Origin: Anderseniella sp. | GTDB lineage: Bacteria; Pseudomonadota; Alphaproteobacteria; Rhizobiales; Aestuariivirgaceae | Assembly: GCA_013041995.1 (NCBI GenBank) | Contig: JABDRA010000086.1 | Span: 1-6,609, forward strand | Length of the DNA: 6,609 bases | Direction of reading: 5' to 3' | Part shown: in pieces, positions 1 to 5,633 of the stretch | How the letters are laid out: each line of letters starts with the position of its first letter | How positions within the stretch are numbered: position 1 is the first letter of the stretch | Position numbers and translations under genes: made by a program | The notes under the pieces: model-generated | The model's database searches: none | What the model saw: only the letters and a program-made list of their open reading frames with translations | Told to the model about the DNA's origin: nothing

Positions 1-5
1 GCCGT

Positions 6-55
6 CGCACGAAGTGCGCCCTAGCGGAGCGCAGCCGAAGGCTGCTTGCGTGAGC
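6..55. repeat. Cluster of GC-rich hairpins with 3-base loops (REP-like)
   Basis: Two perfect hairpins with the same GAA loop lie close together. CGCAC/GTGCG pairs at 6-10 and 14-18, and GCAGCC/GGCTGC pairs at 31-36 and 40-45. A weaker third pairing, GCT/AGC, falls at 44-46 and 53-55. On the other strand the loops read TTC. No T-run follows on the plus strand, so this is not a standard intrinsic terminator. It could be a dispersed extragenic palindromic element, or the transcribed end of a gene to the left of the window. None of the three forward frames here is long enough to tell. The hairpins are seen directly; the repeat-family label is inference. Confidence 0.4.
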
Positions 56-115
56 GATATAAAACTCCCCCACTAAAAGCACCAACAATCATCATGAATC
101 AGCTAAACAGACCGC

Positions 116-814
116 ATGGCCACTTCACCGATACGCGAAACTGAACTTTATGCGCCCGTCAAGGCGATGCTGGAAGGCCAGGGCTACGAGGTCAAGAGCG
201 AGGTGGGTGCTGCCGACGTGGTTGCGCGTCGTGCCGGGGAAGACCCGGTCATCGTGGAACTGAAGACCGGTTTCTCGCTGACCCTGTTCCACCAGGCCAT
301 TGAGCGGCTCTCCCTCAGCGATACCGTCTATGTGTGTGTGCCTCGCGGCTCAGGTCGCGCCTTTCTGAAATCGCTGAAGAACAACAAGACCCTGTGCCGC
401 AGGCTCGGGCTTGGGCTCATCACGGTGCGGCTGAAAGACGGTCTTGTCGAAATCCACCTCGACCCGCAACCATACAAACCACGCCAGTCGAAACGTAAAA
501 AGACGCGATTGCTGAAAGAGTTTGCAAGCCGTGTCGGCGATCCCAATACCGGCGGCACGACCAGGAAAACCCTGATGACGGCGTACCGGCAGGACGCCCT
601 GCGCTGTGCCGGAACCCTGCACCGCAATGGCGCCACCAAGGCGGCTCACGTGGCTGAGGCTTCAGGTGTCACAAAGGCCCGACAGATCATGTCTGCCAAT
701 CACTATGGCTGGTTTGACCGGGTCCAGACCGGCATTTACGAGCTGAGCCCCAATGGCAGGCGGGCGATTGCCGACTATGCAGGTGAGCTCGAGACGCTGT
801 CTGCAAGCACTTAG
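116..814 (+). CDS. DUF2161-family PD-(D/E)XK phosphodiesterase-like protein
   Basis: This is a complete 232-residue protein resembling the DUF2161 'putative PD-(D/E)XK-type phosphodiesterase' family; its function is not established. The N-terminal domain carries a plausible nuclease core: E29, D34 after a short strand (AADVV), then E48-L-K50 in the strand DPVIVELK, the classic D...ExK pattern for divalent-metal phosphodiester cleavage. Residues about 118-133 are a lysine/arginine-rich linker. Residues about 158-222 form a second domain with the look of a winged helix (ALRCAGTLHRNGATKAAHVA, then NHYGWFDRVQTGIYELS), which may bind nucleic acid. There is no signal peptide or membrane segment, so it should be cytoplasmic. 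No strong Shine-Dalgarno sequence precedes the ATG at 116; the start is chosen because the family-like sequence begins there. The gene converges on the Sir2 gene with 28 bases between stops and is probably monocistronic. Family assignment is from recognition; nuclease activity is inferred from the motif. Confidence 0.82.
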   Translation: MATSPIRETELYAPVKAMLEGQGYEVKSEVGAADVVARRAGEDPVIVELKTGFSLTLFHQAIERLSLSDTVYVCVPRGSGRAFLKSLKNNKTLCRRLGLGLITVRLKDGLVEIHLDPQPYKPRQSKRKKTRLLKEFASRVGDPNTGGTTRKTLMTAYRQDALRCAGTLHRNGATKAAHVAEASGVTKARQIMSANHYGWFDRVQTGIYELSPNGRRAIADYAGELETLSAST

Positions 815-842
815 AGCGCTATCCTGCGGACCGGGCCTGAGT

Positions 843-1592
843 TCAGATCGCCTCGAGCACGTCACCTATATCGTCGTGAATGACCAGTTCAGCCAGCCGG
901 TCAGCCGGGGTCGGCTCGCCATTGATGATCACCAGCGGAATGCCAAGCTGTGCCGCCAGTGCCGGGAAGCTGGCAGCAGGTTCCACCACCAGCGACGAAC
1001 CCACAGCCAGAAAAAGATCGCTGTCCCTTGTCATCTCGCCGGCCCGGCGCATGGCGTCCACCGGCATGGACTGGCCAAACGAGATGGTGGCGGTTTTGAC
1101 AATGCCCGCACACTCCACACAGGCCGGTGCCCCGCTATGGGCGTCCAGCTGTTCAGCGATCCAGTCCAGTTCATGGCGCTTGCCACACTCAAGACAATGA
1201 GCGTAGGTGCCGTTGCCGTGCAGTTCCACGGTTCTTGACGTCGGTACGCCGGCGCGCTGGTGCAGGCCGTCAATGTTCTGGGTAATGACACCGGCCAGCT
1301 TGCCGGCGCGGTGCCAGCGCGCTGCCGCGGCATGACCCCTGCCCGGCTCGACCGGACCGACTTCATCGCGAATTTTCAGAAACCGTGACAAACCTTCACG
1401 GCGCGCCTCGGGCGATGACATAAAGGTCTTGAAATCGAGCGGCTTGTATCTCGACCACACGCCTCCGGGTGAGCGAAAGTCGGGAATACCGCACTCTGTT
1501 GAAATACCGGCACCGGAAAAAACCACGATGCGGTTTGCCTGGCCGACAAGCCTTGCAAGTGCAGCGCGTTTGCCGTTCAAATCATTCATCAT
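843..1592 (-). CDS. cobB: Sir2-family NAD-dependent protein deacylase (sirtuin)
   Basis: The enzyme removes acetyl or other acyl groups from protein lysines using NAD+, releasing nicotinamide and O-acyl-ADP-ribose, in the cytoplasm. In 249 residues from the ATG at 1592 the full set of sirtuin motifs is present: GAGIS at 27-31 and PDFRS at 37-41 (NAD binding), TQNID at 104-108, catalytic His125 in ELHGN, and a four-cysteine zinc site at C133, C136, C158 and C161. It continues with the C-terminal GSSLVVEPA nucleotide-binding segment. Length is typical for a bacterial sirtuin. The open frame extends one codon upstream to a TTG, but the ATG at 1592 (or the next one at 1589) is the better start. 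The Shine-Dalgarno sequence is weak. The gene is divergent from gloA across 31 bases and convergent with the DUF2161 gene. Bacterial sirtuins often act on acetyl-CoA synthetase; which acyl group this one prefers cannot be read from the sequence. Confidence 0.93.
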   Translation of the reverse strand: MMNDLNGKRAALARLVGQANRIVVFSGAGISTECGIPDFRSPGGVWSRYKPLDFKTFMSSPEARREGLSRFLKIRDEVGPVEPGRGHAAAARWHRAGKLAGVITQNIDGLHQRAGVPTSRTVELHGNGTYAHCLECGKRHELDWIAEQLDAHSGAPACVECAGIVKTATISFGQSMPVDAMRRAGEMTRDSDLFLAVGSSLVVEPAASFPALAAQLGIPLVIINGEPTPADRLAELVIHDDIGDVLEAI

Positions 1593-1623
1593 CAAAAACC
1601 AACTTTATACCAAAGGGTCACAC
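1593..1623. promoter_or_regulatory. Short shared 5' region between the Sir2 and gloA genes
   Basis: Only 31 bases separate the two divergent start codons. They are AT-rich and contain TTATAC at 1605-1610 on the plus strand and TATAAA on the minus strand (complement of 1604-1609); either could be a -10 element. I could not find a well-spaced -35 for either. AAAGGG at 1612-1617 is a reasonable ribosome binding site for gloA, 6 bases before its ATG. Any complete promoter must extend into the neighbouring coding sequence, and transcripts from these -10 candidates would be nearly leaderless. Confidence 0.35.
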
Positions 1624-2043
1624 ATGAAATATCTACACACAATGGTACGCGTCACAGATCTCGATGCATCAGTCAAATTCTTCTGCGACGTGCTCGGCTT
1701 TACAGAGACACGGCGCTATGAGAGCGAACAGGGCAGATTTACCCTGGTGTTCGTGGCGCCGGACGAGTCGCCGGACTGTCCGGTTGAACTGACTTATAAC
1801 TGGGATCCGGAAGAATATGACGAGGGCCGCAATTTCGGCCATCTCGCCTACGAGGTCGACAATATCTATGAGTACTGCCAGATGCTGATGGACAATGGCG
1901 TCACCATCAACCGGCCACCGCGCGAAGGCCGCATGGCGTTTATCCGCACACCTGACAACATCTCCATCGAATTGCTGCAAAAAGGCGATAACCTGCCGGT
2001 TCAGGAACCGTGGAAGTCCATGGAGAATATCGGCAAGTGGTAG
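1624..2043 (+). CDS. gloA: Lactoylglutathione lyase (glyoxalase I)
   Basis: It converts the hemithioacetal of methylglyoxal and glutathione into S-lactoylglutathione, the first step of cytoplasmic methylglyoxal detoxification. The 139-residue length fits the compact bacterial type. The four metal ligands of the vicinal-oxygen-chelate fold are at the expected places: His5 (MKYLHTM), Glu55 (VELTYNW), His73 (FGHLAYEV) and Glu116 (SIELLQK). The family stretches LDASVKFF, LGF and YDEGRNFGH are also present. The extra insertions of the zinc-dependent eukaryotic/Pseudomonas type are absent, which suggests the Escherichia coli-like nickel/cobalt-dependent class. The open frame extends upstream to 1429, but that part is antisense to the Sir2 gene; the ATG at 1624 aligns with the family start and has AAAGGG upstream. 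No gloB partner is in view. The extra C-terminal 20 residues after the last ligand are common in alphaproteobacterial members. Confidence 0.95.
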   Translation: MKYLHTMVRVTDLDASVKFFCDVLGFTETRRYESEQGRFTLVFVAPDESPDCPVELTYNWDPEEYDEGRNFGHLAYEVDNIYEYCQMLMDNGVTINRPPREGRMAFIRTPDNISIELLQKGDNLPVQEPWKSMENIGKW

Positions 2044-2067
2044 CTGAGCTGCCACGGATTGCGCAAT

Positions 2068-2101
2068 CTCCTGAACGTCCGACACAAAAGTCGCTCAGGA
2101 G
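2068..2101 (+). terminator. Hairpin downstream of gloA, possible terminator
   Basis: A perfect 7-base inverted repeat, CTCCTGA (2068-2074) with TCAGGAG (2095-2101), encloses a second pairing CGAC/GTCG at 2080-2083 and 2090-2093 with loop ACAAAA. It begins 25 bases past the gloA stop, where a terminator would be expected. No clear T-run follows, so it may act as a Rho-independent terminator only weakly, as an mRNA 3'-end stabiliser, or not at all. Confidence 0.4.
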
Positions 2102-2114
2102 CCTTCGCGTTTAG

Positions 2115-2237
2115 GCTGTTCAACGGAGAGCTGACATGCCGGGAGGGCTGGAATACGCAGGTATTGATATTTTTCGTCTCGATAATGACGACAAGATTGT
2201 CGAGCACTGGGATTGTATTGCAGACCCTGCCGACTGA
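2115..2237 (+). pseudogene. Remnant resembling the C-terminus of a SnoaL-like (NTF2-fold) protein
   Basis: The frame opens after a TAG at 2112-2114 and runs to TGA at 2235-2237. From the ATG at 2136 it encodes 33 residues including LEYAGIDIFRLDNDDKIVEH, then WDCIADP. The pattern 'D-I-F-R-x-(D/E)-x-x-x-K-I-V-E-H-W-D' is the typical last strand pair of SnoaL-like polyketide-cyclase-related and NTF2-like proteins, which are normally about 120-150 residues. The N-terminal two thirds is missing: a stop lies just upstream in this frame and the preceding bases show no matching sequence in other frames that I can recognise. It is most simply a decayed gene left by deletion. A genuine 33-residue peptide is possible but less likely. 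Recognition is from memory of the motif. Confidence 0.5.
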
Positions 2238-2313
2238 CTCCAAAAATGTAAACGGGATGTTTTAGGTTTGTTTTGGTTGGCAGCATCTTCTATTTGCAAA
2301 AGACAGTCAGATC

Positions 2314-2565
2314 ATGATCAGAATTAAAATTGACATAGTGACGGATGGAAAGCCGGACAAGCCGGTTGGCCAGGTGCTTGTTGGCAATGACCAGACCGGC
2401 ACTGAGGATATTTCCAATCATGATGTTGCTGTGCTCACTCCCAATGAAAGGGGTGGTATGGTTGTGCGTGATAAAGCCAGAATTGAAGGCTTTGAGCGAT
2501 CAAAAAACAGTCATTTTCATTTGGCGTTTTATGCCCTCGCAGCACTCCTGCGAATAAAAATCTGA
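2314..2565 (+). CDS. Small conserved-looking protein of unknown function
   Basis: This 83-residue protein has no assigned function. It starts with an alternating hydrophobic strand (MIRIKIDIV), followed by a polar turn, GQVLVGNDQTGTED, NHDVAVL, and then ARIEGFERSK before a hydrophobic C-terminal helix (HLAFYALAALL). The order 'I..NDxTGT...N.DV......A.(V/I)EGF.R' resembles a family of small hypothetical proteins that I associate with alphaproteobacterial genomes and phages; that link is from memory and cannot be checked here. No cysteine or catalytic pattern is visible. There is no signal peptide, and the final helix is too short for a confident membrane span. The Shine-Dalgarno sequence is weak. 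The upstream 75 bases and the first part of the gene are much more AT-rich than the flanking housekeeping genes, which fits a transferred or weakly constrained gene. A +1 frame of 70 codons overlaps it, but its sequence is less protein-like. Confidence 0.6.
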   Translation: MIRIKIDIVTDGKPDKPVGQVLVGNDQTGTEDISNHDVAVLTPNERGGMVVRDKARIEGFERSKNSHFHLAFYALAALLRIKI

Positions 2566-2582
2566 TCATCCGCAAACGAGAC

Positions 2583-2598
2583 GCCTGGCACACCGGGC
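2583..2598 (+). terminator. Short hairpin after the small unassigned gene
   Basis: GCCTGG (2583-2588) pairs with CCGGGC (2593-2598), with one G-T wobble and a CACA loop, 18 bases past the stop of the 83-residue gene. There is no T-run, so a terminator role is only suggested by position. Confidence 0.22.
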
Positions 2599-2626
2599 CA
2601 TGCAATGAGCAAGGCCAAACTCACAC

Positions 2627-2659
2627 CTAAACGACGAAGTGGTCATAAAAGTCGTTTGG
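2627..2659. repeat. Inverted repeat near the 3' end of the tRNA gene
   Basis: AAACGAC (2629-2635) is matched by GTCGTTT (2651-2657), and the pairing extends by T-G and C-G to 2627 and 2659, giving a 9-base stem with a 15-base loop. It lies 24 bases beyond the 3' end of the tRNA-Glu gene and about 60 bases after the small gene. It could stop transcription from either side or be a protein-binding site; no T-run supports the first option. Confidence 0.3.
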
Positions 2660-2682
2660 AAACAAAGCGGAGGAAAGTGTGG

Positions 2683-2757
2683 TGGTACGCCCTAGGGGAA
2701 TCGAACCCCTCTCTCCAGCGTGAAAGGCTAGTGTCCTAACCGATAGACGAAGGGCGC
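2683..2757 (-). tRNA. tRNA-Glu (anticodon UUC)
   Basis: The complete cloverleaf reads on the minus strand. The acceptor stem GCGCCCT pairs with AGGGCGT, with a G-U pair at 1-72. The D stem is GTCT/GGAC. The anticodon stem CTAGC/GCTGG holds the loop CTTTCAC, with anticodon TTC at 2722-2724, and a four-base variable region AGAG follows. The T arm is AGGGG-TTCGATT-CCCCT. The discriminator is A at 2686 and CCA is encoded at 2683-2685. It decodes GAA and GAG. It is a stand-alone gene between the small unassigned gene and the recJ end. Bases GGTGGT just 5' of the RNA are complementary to ACCACC at its 3' end, so the precursor stem may be longer than the mature acceptor stem. Confidence 0.96.
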
Positions 2758-2773
2758 GCACCACCGGGCGTCC

Positions 2774-2801
2774 GTATATCTAGGTTCCGGCCCGCTGGCA
2801 A
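2774..2801 (-). promoter_or_regulatory. Probable promoter of tRNA-Glu
   Basis: On the minus strand TTGCCA (complement of 2796-2801) and ATATAC (complement of 2774-2779) are separated by 16 bases, giving plausible -35 and -10 boxes for a housekeeping sigma factor. The -10 ends 16 bases before the first tRNA base, and the stretch between is G/C-rich, as in many growth-rate-controlled stable RNA promoters. This is consensus matching only. Confidence 0.42.
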
Positions 2802-2802
2802 G

Positions 2803-2835
2803 CACTCAAACGAAAAAACCGAAAAAATATGAGTG
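2803..2835 (-). terminator. T-rich inverted repeat after recJ, possible weak terminator
   Basis: CACTCA (2803-2808) and TGAGTG (2830-2835) flank two A6 runs, which read as T6 runs on the recJ strand beginning about 15 bases past the recJ stop. A U-rich 3' end after recJ is consistent with transcription ending here, before the tRNA-Glu promoter, but the stem is only 6 bases with a 21-base loop. No strong GC hairpin directly precedes the T-runs. Confidence 0.28.
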
Positions 2836-2839
2836 ACAG

Positions 2840-4648
2840 TTACCGGCCGGGCACTTCCGCAGCATCGTCAATGAAGAGCTGGCCCTCGCGCTTGCCGCCC
2901 CAGTCATTGATGGTGAGCCGGCCTGCTATGTGCAACGGCATCTGGCGTTCCGACAACAGTACTTCACCCAACTCGGTGCCCATGGCCCTGAACGCGATGG
3001 CTTTCAGGCGGGTGCCGTCAGACTGCACCAGCGTACACCGGACATGGTCAGCCCCGGCACGCGCGGCATAGACCACCTTGTGCGACGGCAAGGCAAATAC
3101 CGGTGGCGGATTGCCCTGGCCAAACGGCCCTGCCCGACCCAGGTCTTCGATGAAACGGGTCGAGGCACCCGAGGCGGCAATGGCGGCGTCTATGGTGAGA
3201 ATGTCGACACTGGCCACGGCATCGACCTCGGCAGCCAGTTGTTGTTCCAGGAACGCCCGCAGATCGCCCAGGCGGGCCTGTTCCAGCGTGATACCGGCAG
3301 CCATGGCATGACCACCGCCCTTGATCGCCACACCGGCAGTTACAGCCGCCTGGACGGCTGCCCCGAGATTGACGCCGGCAATGGACCGCGCAGACCCTGA
3401 AGCAGCAGACCCGTCCCTCGGCAGGCCGATGGCGAAGGCAGGCTTGTCGAACCGGTCCTTCAGGCGCGATGCGACCAGCCCGAGCACGCCGCGATGCCAG
3501 CCCTCGCCCGCCACTACCAACACCGGCAGCTTCGCCTGCTTGCCCAGCATGGCCTCAGCCTGTTCAACGGCACGGTCAACCGTGGCCAGTTCGATGGCCT
3601 GGCGCTTCTTGTTCATCTCTTCCAGCGACTGGGCCAGTTGCATGGCGTGGCCCTTGTCGTGGCTGGTGAGCAGAGCCAGGCCGTCCAGGGCAGAGCCGAT
3701 GCGGCCGGCCGCATTCAGCCTGGGGCCCAGGACAAACCCCAGTGAATGGGCATCCGGGCGCCTCGACAGGCGGGCCACGTCGGCAAGGGCGGCAACCCCA
3801 ACCCGGTCCCGCCTCGCCATGACCTTCAAGCCCTGACGCACATATGCCCGGTTCAACCCCACCAGCGGCACCACATCACACACTGTGCCAAGCGCCACCA
3901 GATCCATCATCGCCATCAGGTCAGGTTCCGGCCTTGCATCGCTCCACCAGCCACGGGTGCGCAACTGCTTCGAGGTTGCGCCGATCAGCACCATCACAAC
4001 ACCGGCAGCGCACAATGCGCCCTGGCCCGAGGTGTCATCCAGCCGATTCGGATTGATCACTGCGTGAGCCTGCGGCAGTTCATGTCCCGCCTGATGGTGA
4101 TCGACGATCACCGTGTCCATGCCAAGTTCGCGGGCCTTCAACAGCGGATCGTGCGCCATGACCCCGCAATCAAGCGTGATCAGCAACTGTACGCCTGCCG
4201 CCTTGTGATCTTCCACTGCGGCCACAGACGGGCCGTAGCCCTCATCTACACGATGCGGGATATGCACCCTCGGCACTACGCCTGCCGCGCTCAGGAAGTC
4301 CACCATCAGCGCCGACGACGTCATGCCATCGACATCATAATCGCCGATCAGGCCAATGGCCTCACCGGACATGACCGCATCAGCCAGCCGGGAGGCACCT
4401 GCGTCCACATCCATCATGTGAGCTGCAGGCGGCATCAGGTCGCGCAGTGTCGGTTCCAGAAAACCCGCTGCGGTTTCAGGCAGCACACCACGGGCAGCCA
4501 GAATACGGCCCATGATATCGCTGACATTGGCTTGCTGGGAAATAGCCTGCGCCATCCGGTCGGTCTGCAGGCGTGGTGTCCACCGCCTGCCGGTGATGGA
4601 ACGTTCGACACCAAGAAAAGCTTTGGATTGTTCAGGCGCAAGGCCCAT
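2840..4648 (-). CDS. recJ: Single-stranded-DNA-specific exonuclease RecJ
   Basis: RecJ degrades single-stranded DNA 5' to 3' in the cytoplasm and serves RecF-pathway recombination, mismatch repair and base excision repair. The 602-residue protein is full length. It opens with the family N-terminus (FLGVERSITGRRW, about 11-23), followed by the DHH phosphoesterase domain: GDYDVDG at 102-108 (motif with metal-binding aspartates), LDCG at 159-162 and VDHH at 182-185. The DHHA1 domain contains GGGHAMAAG at 444-452. GPFGQGNPPP near 507-516 then leads into the C-terminal OB-like domain ending EVPGR. AAGGTGG ten bases upstream of the ATG at 4648 is a good ribosome binding site and lies inside the end of glpX. 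The 5-base gap to glpX indicates cotranscription with hom and glpX. All key metal ligands seen in the family are present, so it should be active. Confidence 0.97.
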   Translation of the reverse strand: MGLAPEQSKAFLGVERSITGRRWTPRLQTDRMAQAISQQANVSDIMGRILAARGVLPETAAGFLEPTLRDLMPPAAHMMDVDAGASRLADAVMSGEAIGLIGDYDVDGMTSSALMVDFLSAAGVVPRVHIPHRVDEGYGPSVAAVEDHKAAGVQLLITLDCGVMAHDPLLKARELGMDTVIVDHHQAGHELPQAHAVINPNRLDDTSGQGALCAAGVVMVLIGATSKQLRTRGWWSDARPEPDLMAMMDLVALGTVCDVVPLVGLNRAYVRQGLKVMARRDRVGVAALADVARLSRRPDAHSLGFVLGPRLNAAGRIGSALDGLALLTSHDKGHAMQLAQSLEEMNKKRQAIELATVDRAVEQAEAMLGKQAKLPVLVVAGEGWHRGVLGLVASRLKDRFDKPAFAIGLPRDGSAASGSARSIAGVNLGAAVQAAVTAGVAIKGGGHAMAAGITLEQARLGDLRAFLEQQLAAEVDAVASVDILTIDAAIAASGASTRFIEDLGRAGPFGQGNPPPVFALPSHKVVYAARAGADHVRCTLVQSDGTRLKAIAFRAMGTELGEVLLSERQMPLHIAGRLTINDWGGKREGQLFIDDAAEVPGR

Positions 4649-4653
4649 CTAGC

Positions 4654-5601
4654 TCATGCCACCTTGCGGCGGTTCTTGATCCAGCGGACCGTGCCGGTGG
4701 CAGAGCGCATCACGACCGTTTCCGTGGTGATGTGAGACTTGTCGAATTTCACGCCTGCCAGCATGCTGCCATCAGTAACGCCTGACGCCGCAAACATCAC
4801 ATCGCCGGACGCCATTTCGTTCATGTCGAACTTCGCATCCGGGTCTTCGACACCCATTTTCAGGGCCCGGTCACGGTCGGTGGCCTTGTGAAACACCAGA
4901 CGGGCCTGCATCTGGCCGCCTATGCAGCGCAGTGCGGCTGCCGCCAGCACGCCTTCCGGCGCGCCGCCAACGCCCATATAGATATCGATGCCGGTATTGT
5001 CCGGATCGGTCGTGTGAATGACACCGGCAATATCACCGTCGCTGATCAGGCGGACACCGGCACCGGTGGCGCGTATCGCGGCAATCAGGTCAGCATGGCG
5101 CGGACGGTCCAATACACAAGCCGTAAGGTGCTCGGTATTCACGCCCTTGGCCTTGGCCAGCGCATTCAAATTGTCTTCCGGCGATGCATCCAGATCTATG
5201 GTGCCGTCGGGATAGCCGGGGCCGATGGCAATCTTGCTCATATAGCTGTCGGGCGCATGCAGCAGGCTGCCGCCGACCGCCATTGCGATAACCGCCAGTG
5301 AATCCGGCATGGCCTTGGCACACAGCGTGGTCCCTTCCAGCGGATCCAGCGCAATGTCGATCCTGGGGCCTGTGCCGGTGCCGACCTTTTCGCCGATATA
5401 CAGCATGGGCGCTTCATCGCGTTCGCCTTCGCCGATGACCACCTTGCCGTCCATCTCAATATCGTTCAGCGCGGTACGCATGGCGTCAACGGCAAGCTGG
5501 TCAGCCTGCTTTTCATCGCCGCGGCCGCGCATTGTCGCCGCCGCGATTGCAGCAGCCTCGGTCACCCGGGCAATCTCAATGGTCAACATACGGTTCAGCA
5601 T
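4654..5601 (-). CDS. glpX: Class II fructose-1,6-bisphosphatase
   Basis: It hydrolyses fructose 1,6-bisphosphate to fructose 6-phosphate and phosphate, the irreversible step of gluconeogenesis (and of the Calvin cycle where present), in the cytoplasm. The 315-residue protein matches the GlpX family length. It has GRGDEKQAD at 26-34, the GEGERDEAPML segment at 57-67, and DPLEGTTL at 86-93. By comparison with E. coli GlpX the metal ligands correspond to D34, E58, D86 and E89, with a further glutamate in GGAPEGVLAA. The open frame can be read back to a TTG at 5637 overlapping the hom stop, but the ATG at 5601 is preferred: it begins the family-like MLNRMLTIE and has GAAG-type purines about 8 bases upstream. 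It lies 32 bases after hom and 5 bases before recJ, consistent with a three-gene operon. Confidence 0.96.
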   Translation of the reverse strand: MLNRMLTIEIARVTEAAAIAAATMRGRGDEKQADQLAVDAMRTALNDIEMDGKVVIGEGERDEAPMLYIGEKVGTGTGPRIDIALDPLEGTTLCAKAMPDSLAVIAMAVGGSLLHAPDSYMSKIAIGPGYPDGTIDLDASPEDNLNALAKAKGVNTEHLTACVLDRPRHADLIAAIRATGAGVRLISDGDIAGVIHTTDPDNTGIDIYMGVGGAPEGVLAAAALRCIGGQMQARLVFHKATDRDRALKMGVEDPDAKFDMNEMASGDVMFAASGVTDGSMLAGVKFDKSHITTETVVMRSATGTVRWIKNRRKVA

Positions 5602-5633
5602 GATTTTATCTTCACTTCTTGTTTCAGCCTGTC

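Noticed and set aside
17..28. CGCCCTAGCGGA resembles CGCCCTAGGGGA at the tRNA-Glu 3' end (2688-2699), as a possible attachment-site pair
   Set aside because: It is a single 12-base stretch with one mismatch, found after the fact. It sits inside a hairpin cluster, there is no integrase between the two, and the genes between are ordinary chromosomal ones.
94..144. A 16-residue open frame overlapping the start of the DUF2161 gene, as a possible leader peptide
   Set aside because: There is no attenuator-like codon run or clear ribosome binding site, and such short frames are common by chance.
753..1238. A 161-codon plus-strand open frame opposite the Sir2 gene
   Set aside because: Composition is not protein-like, it overlaps the end of the DUF2161 gene, and the opposite strand encodes a complete sirtuin.
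1429..1623. An N-terminal extension of gloA
   Set aside because: The extension is antisense to the Sir2 N-terminus, and the glyoxalase I family starts at the ATG at 1624, which has its own ribosome binding site.
2001..2286. Several overlapping open frames of 63-80 codons on both strands around the SnoaL-like remnant
   Set aside because: None shows family-like sequence or a ribosome binding site; only the 2115-2237 frame carries a recognisable motif.
3746..4735. A 329-codon plus-strand open frame opposite recJ and the end of glpX
   Set aside because: It is rich in His, Arg, Gln and Cys with no recognisable domain, and it lies fully antisense to recJ with all its motifs intact. This is a typical shadow frame in GC-rich DNA.
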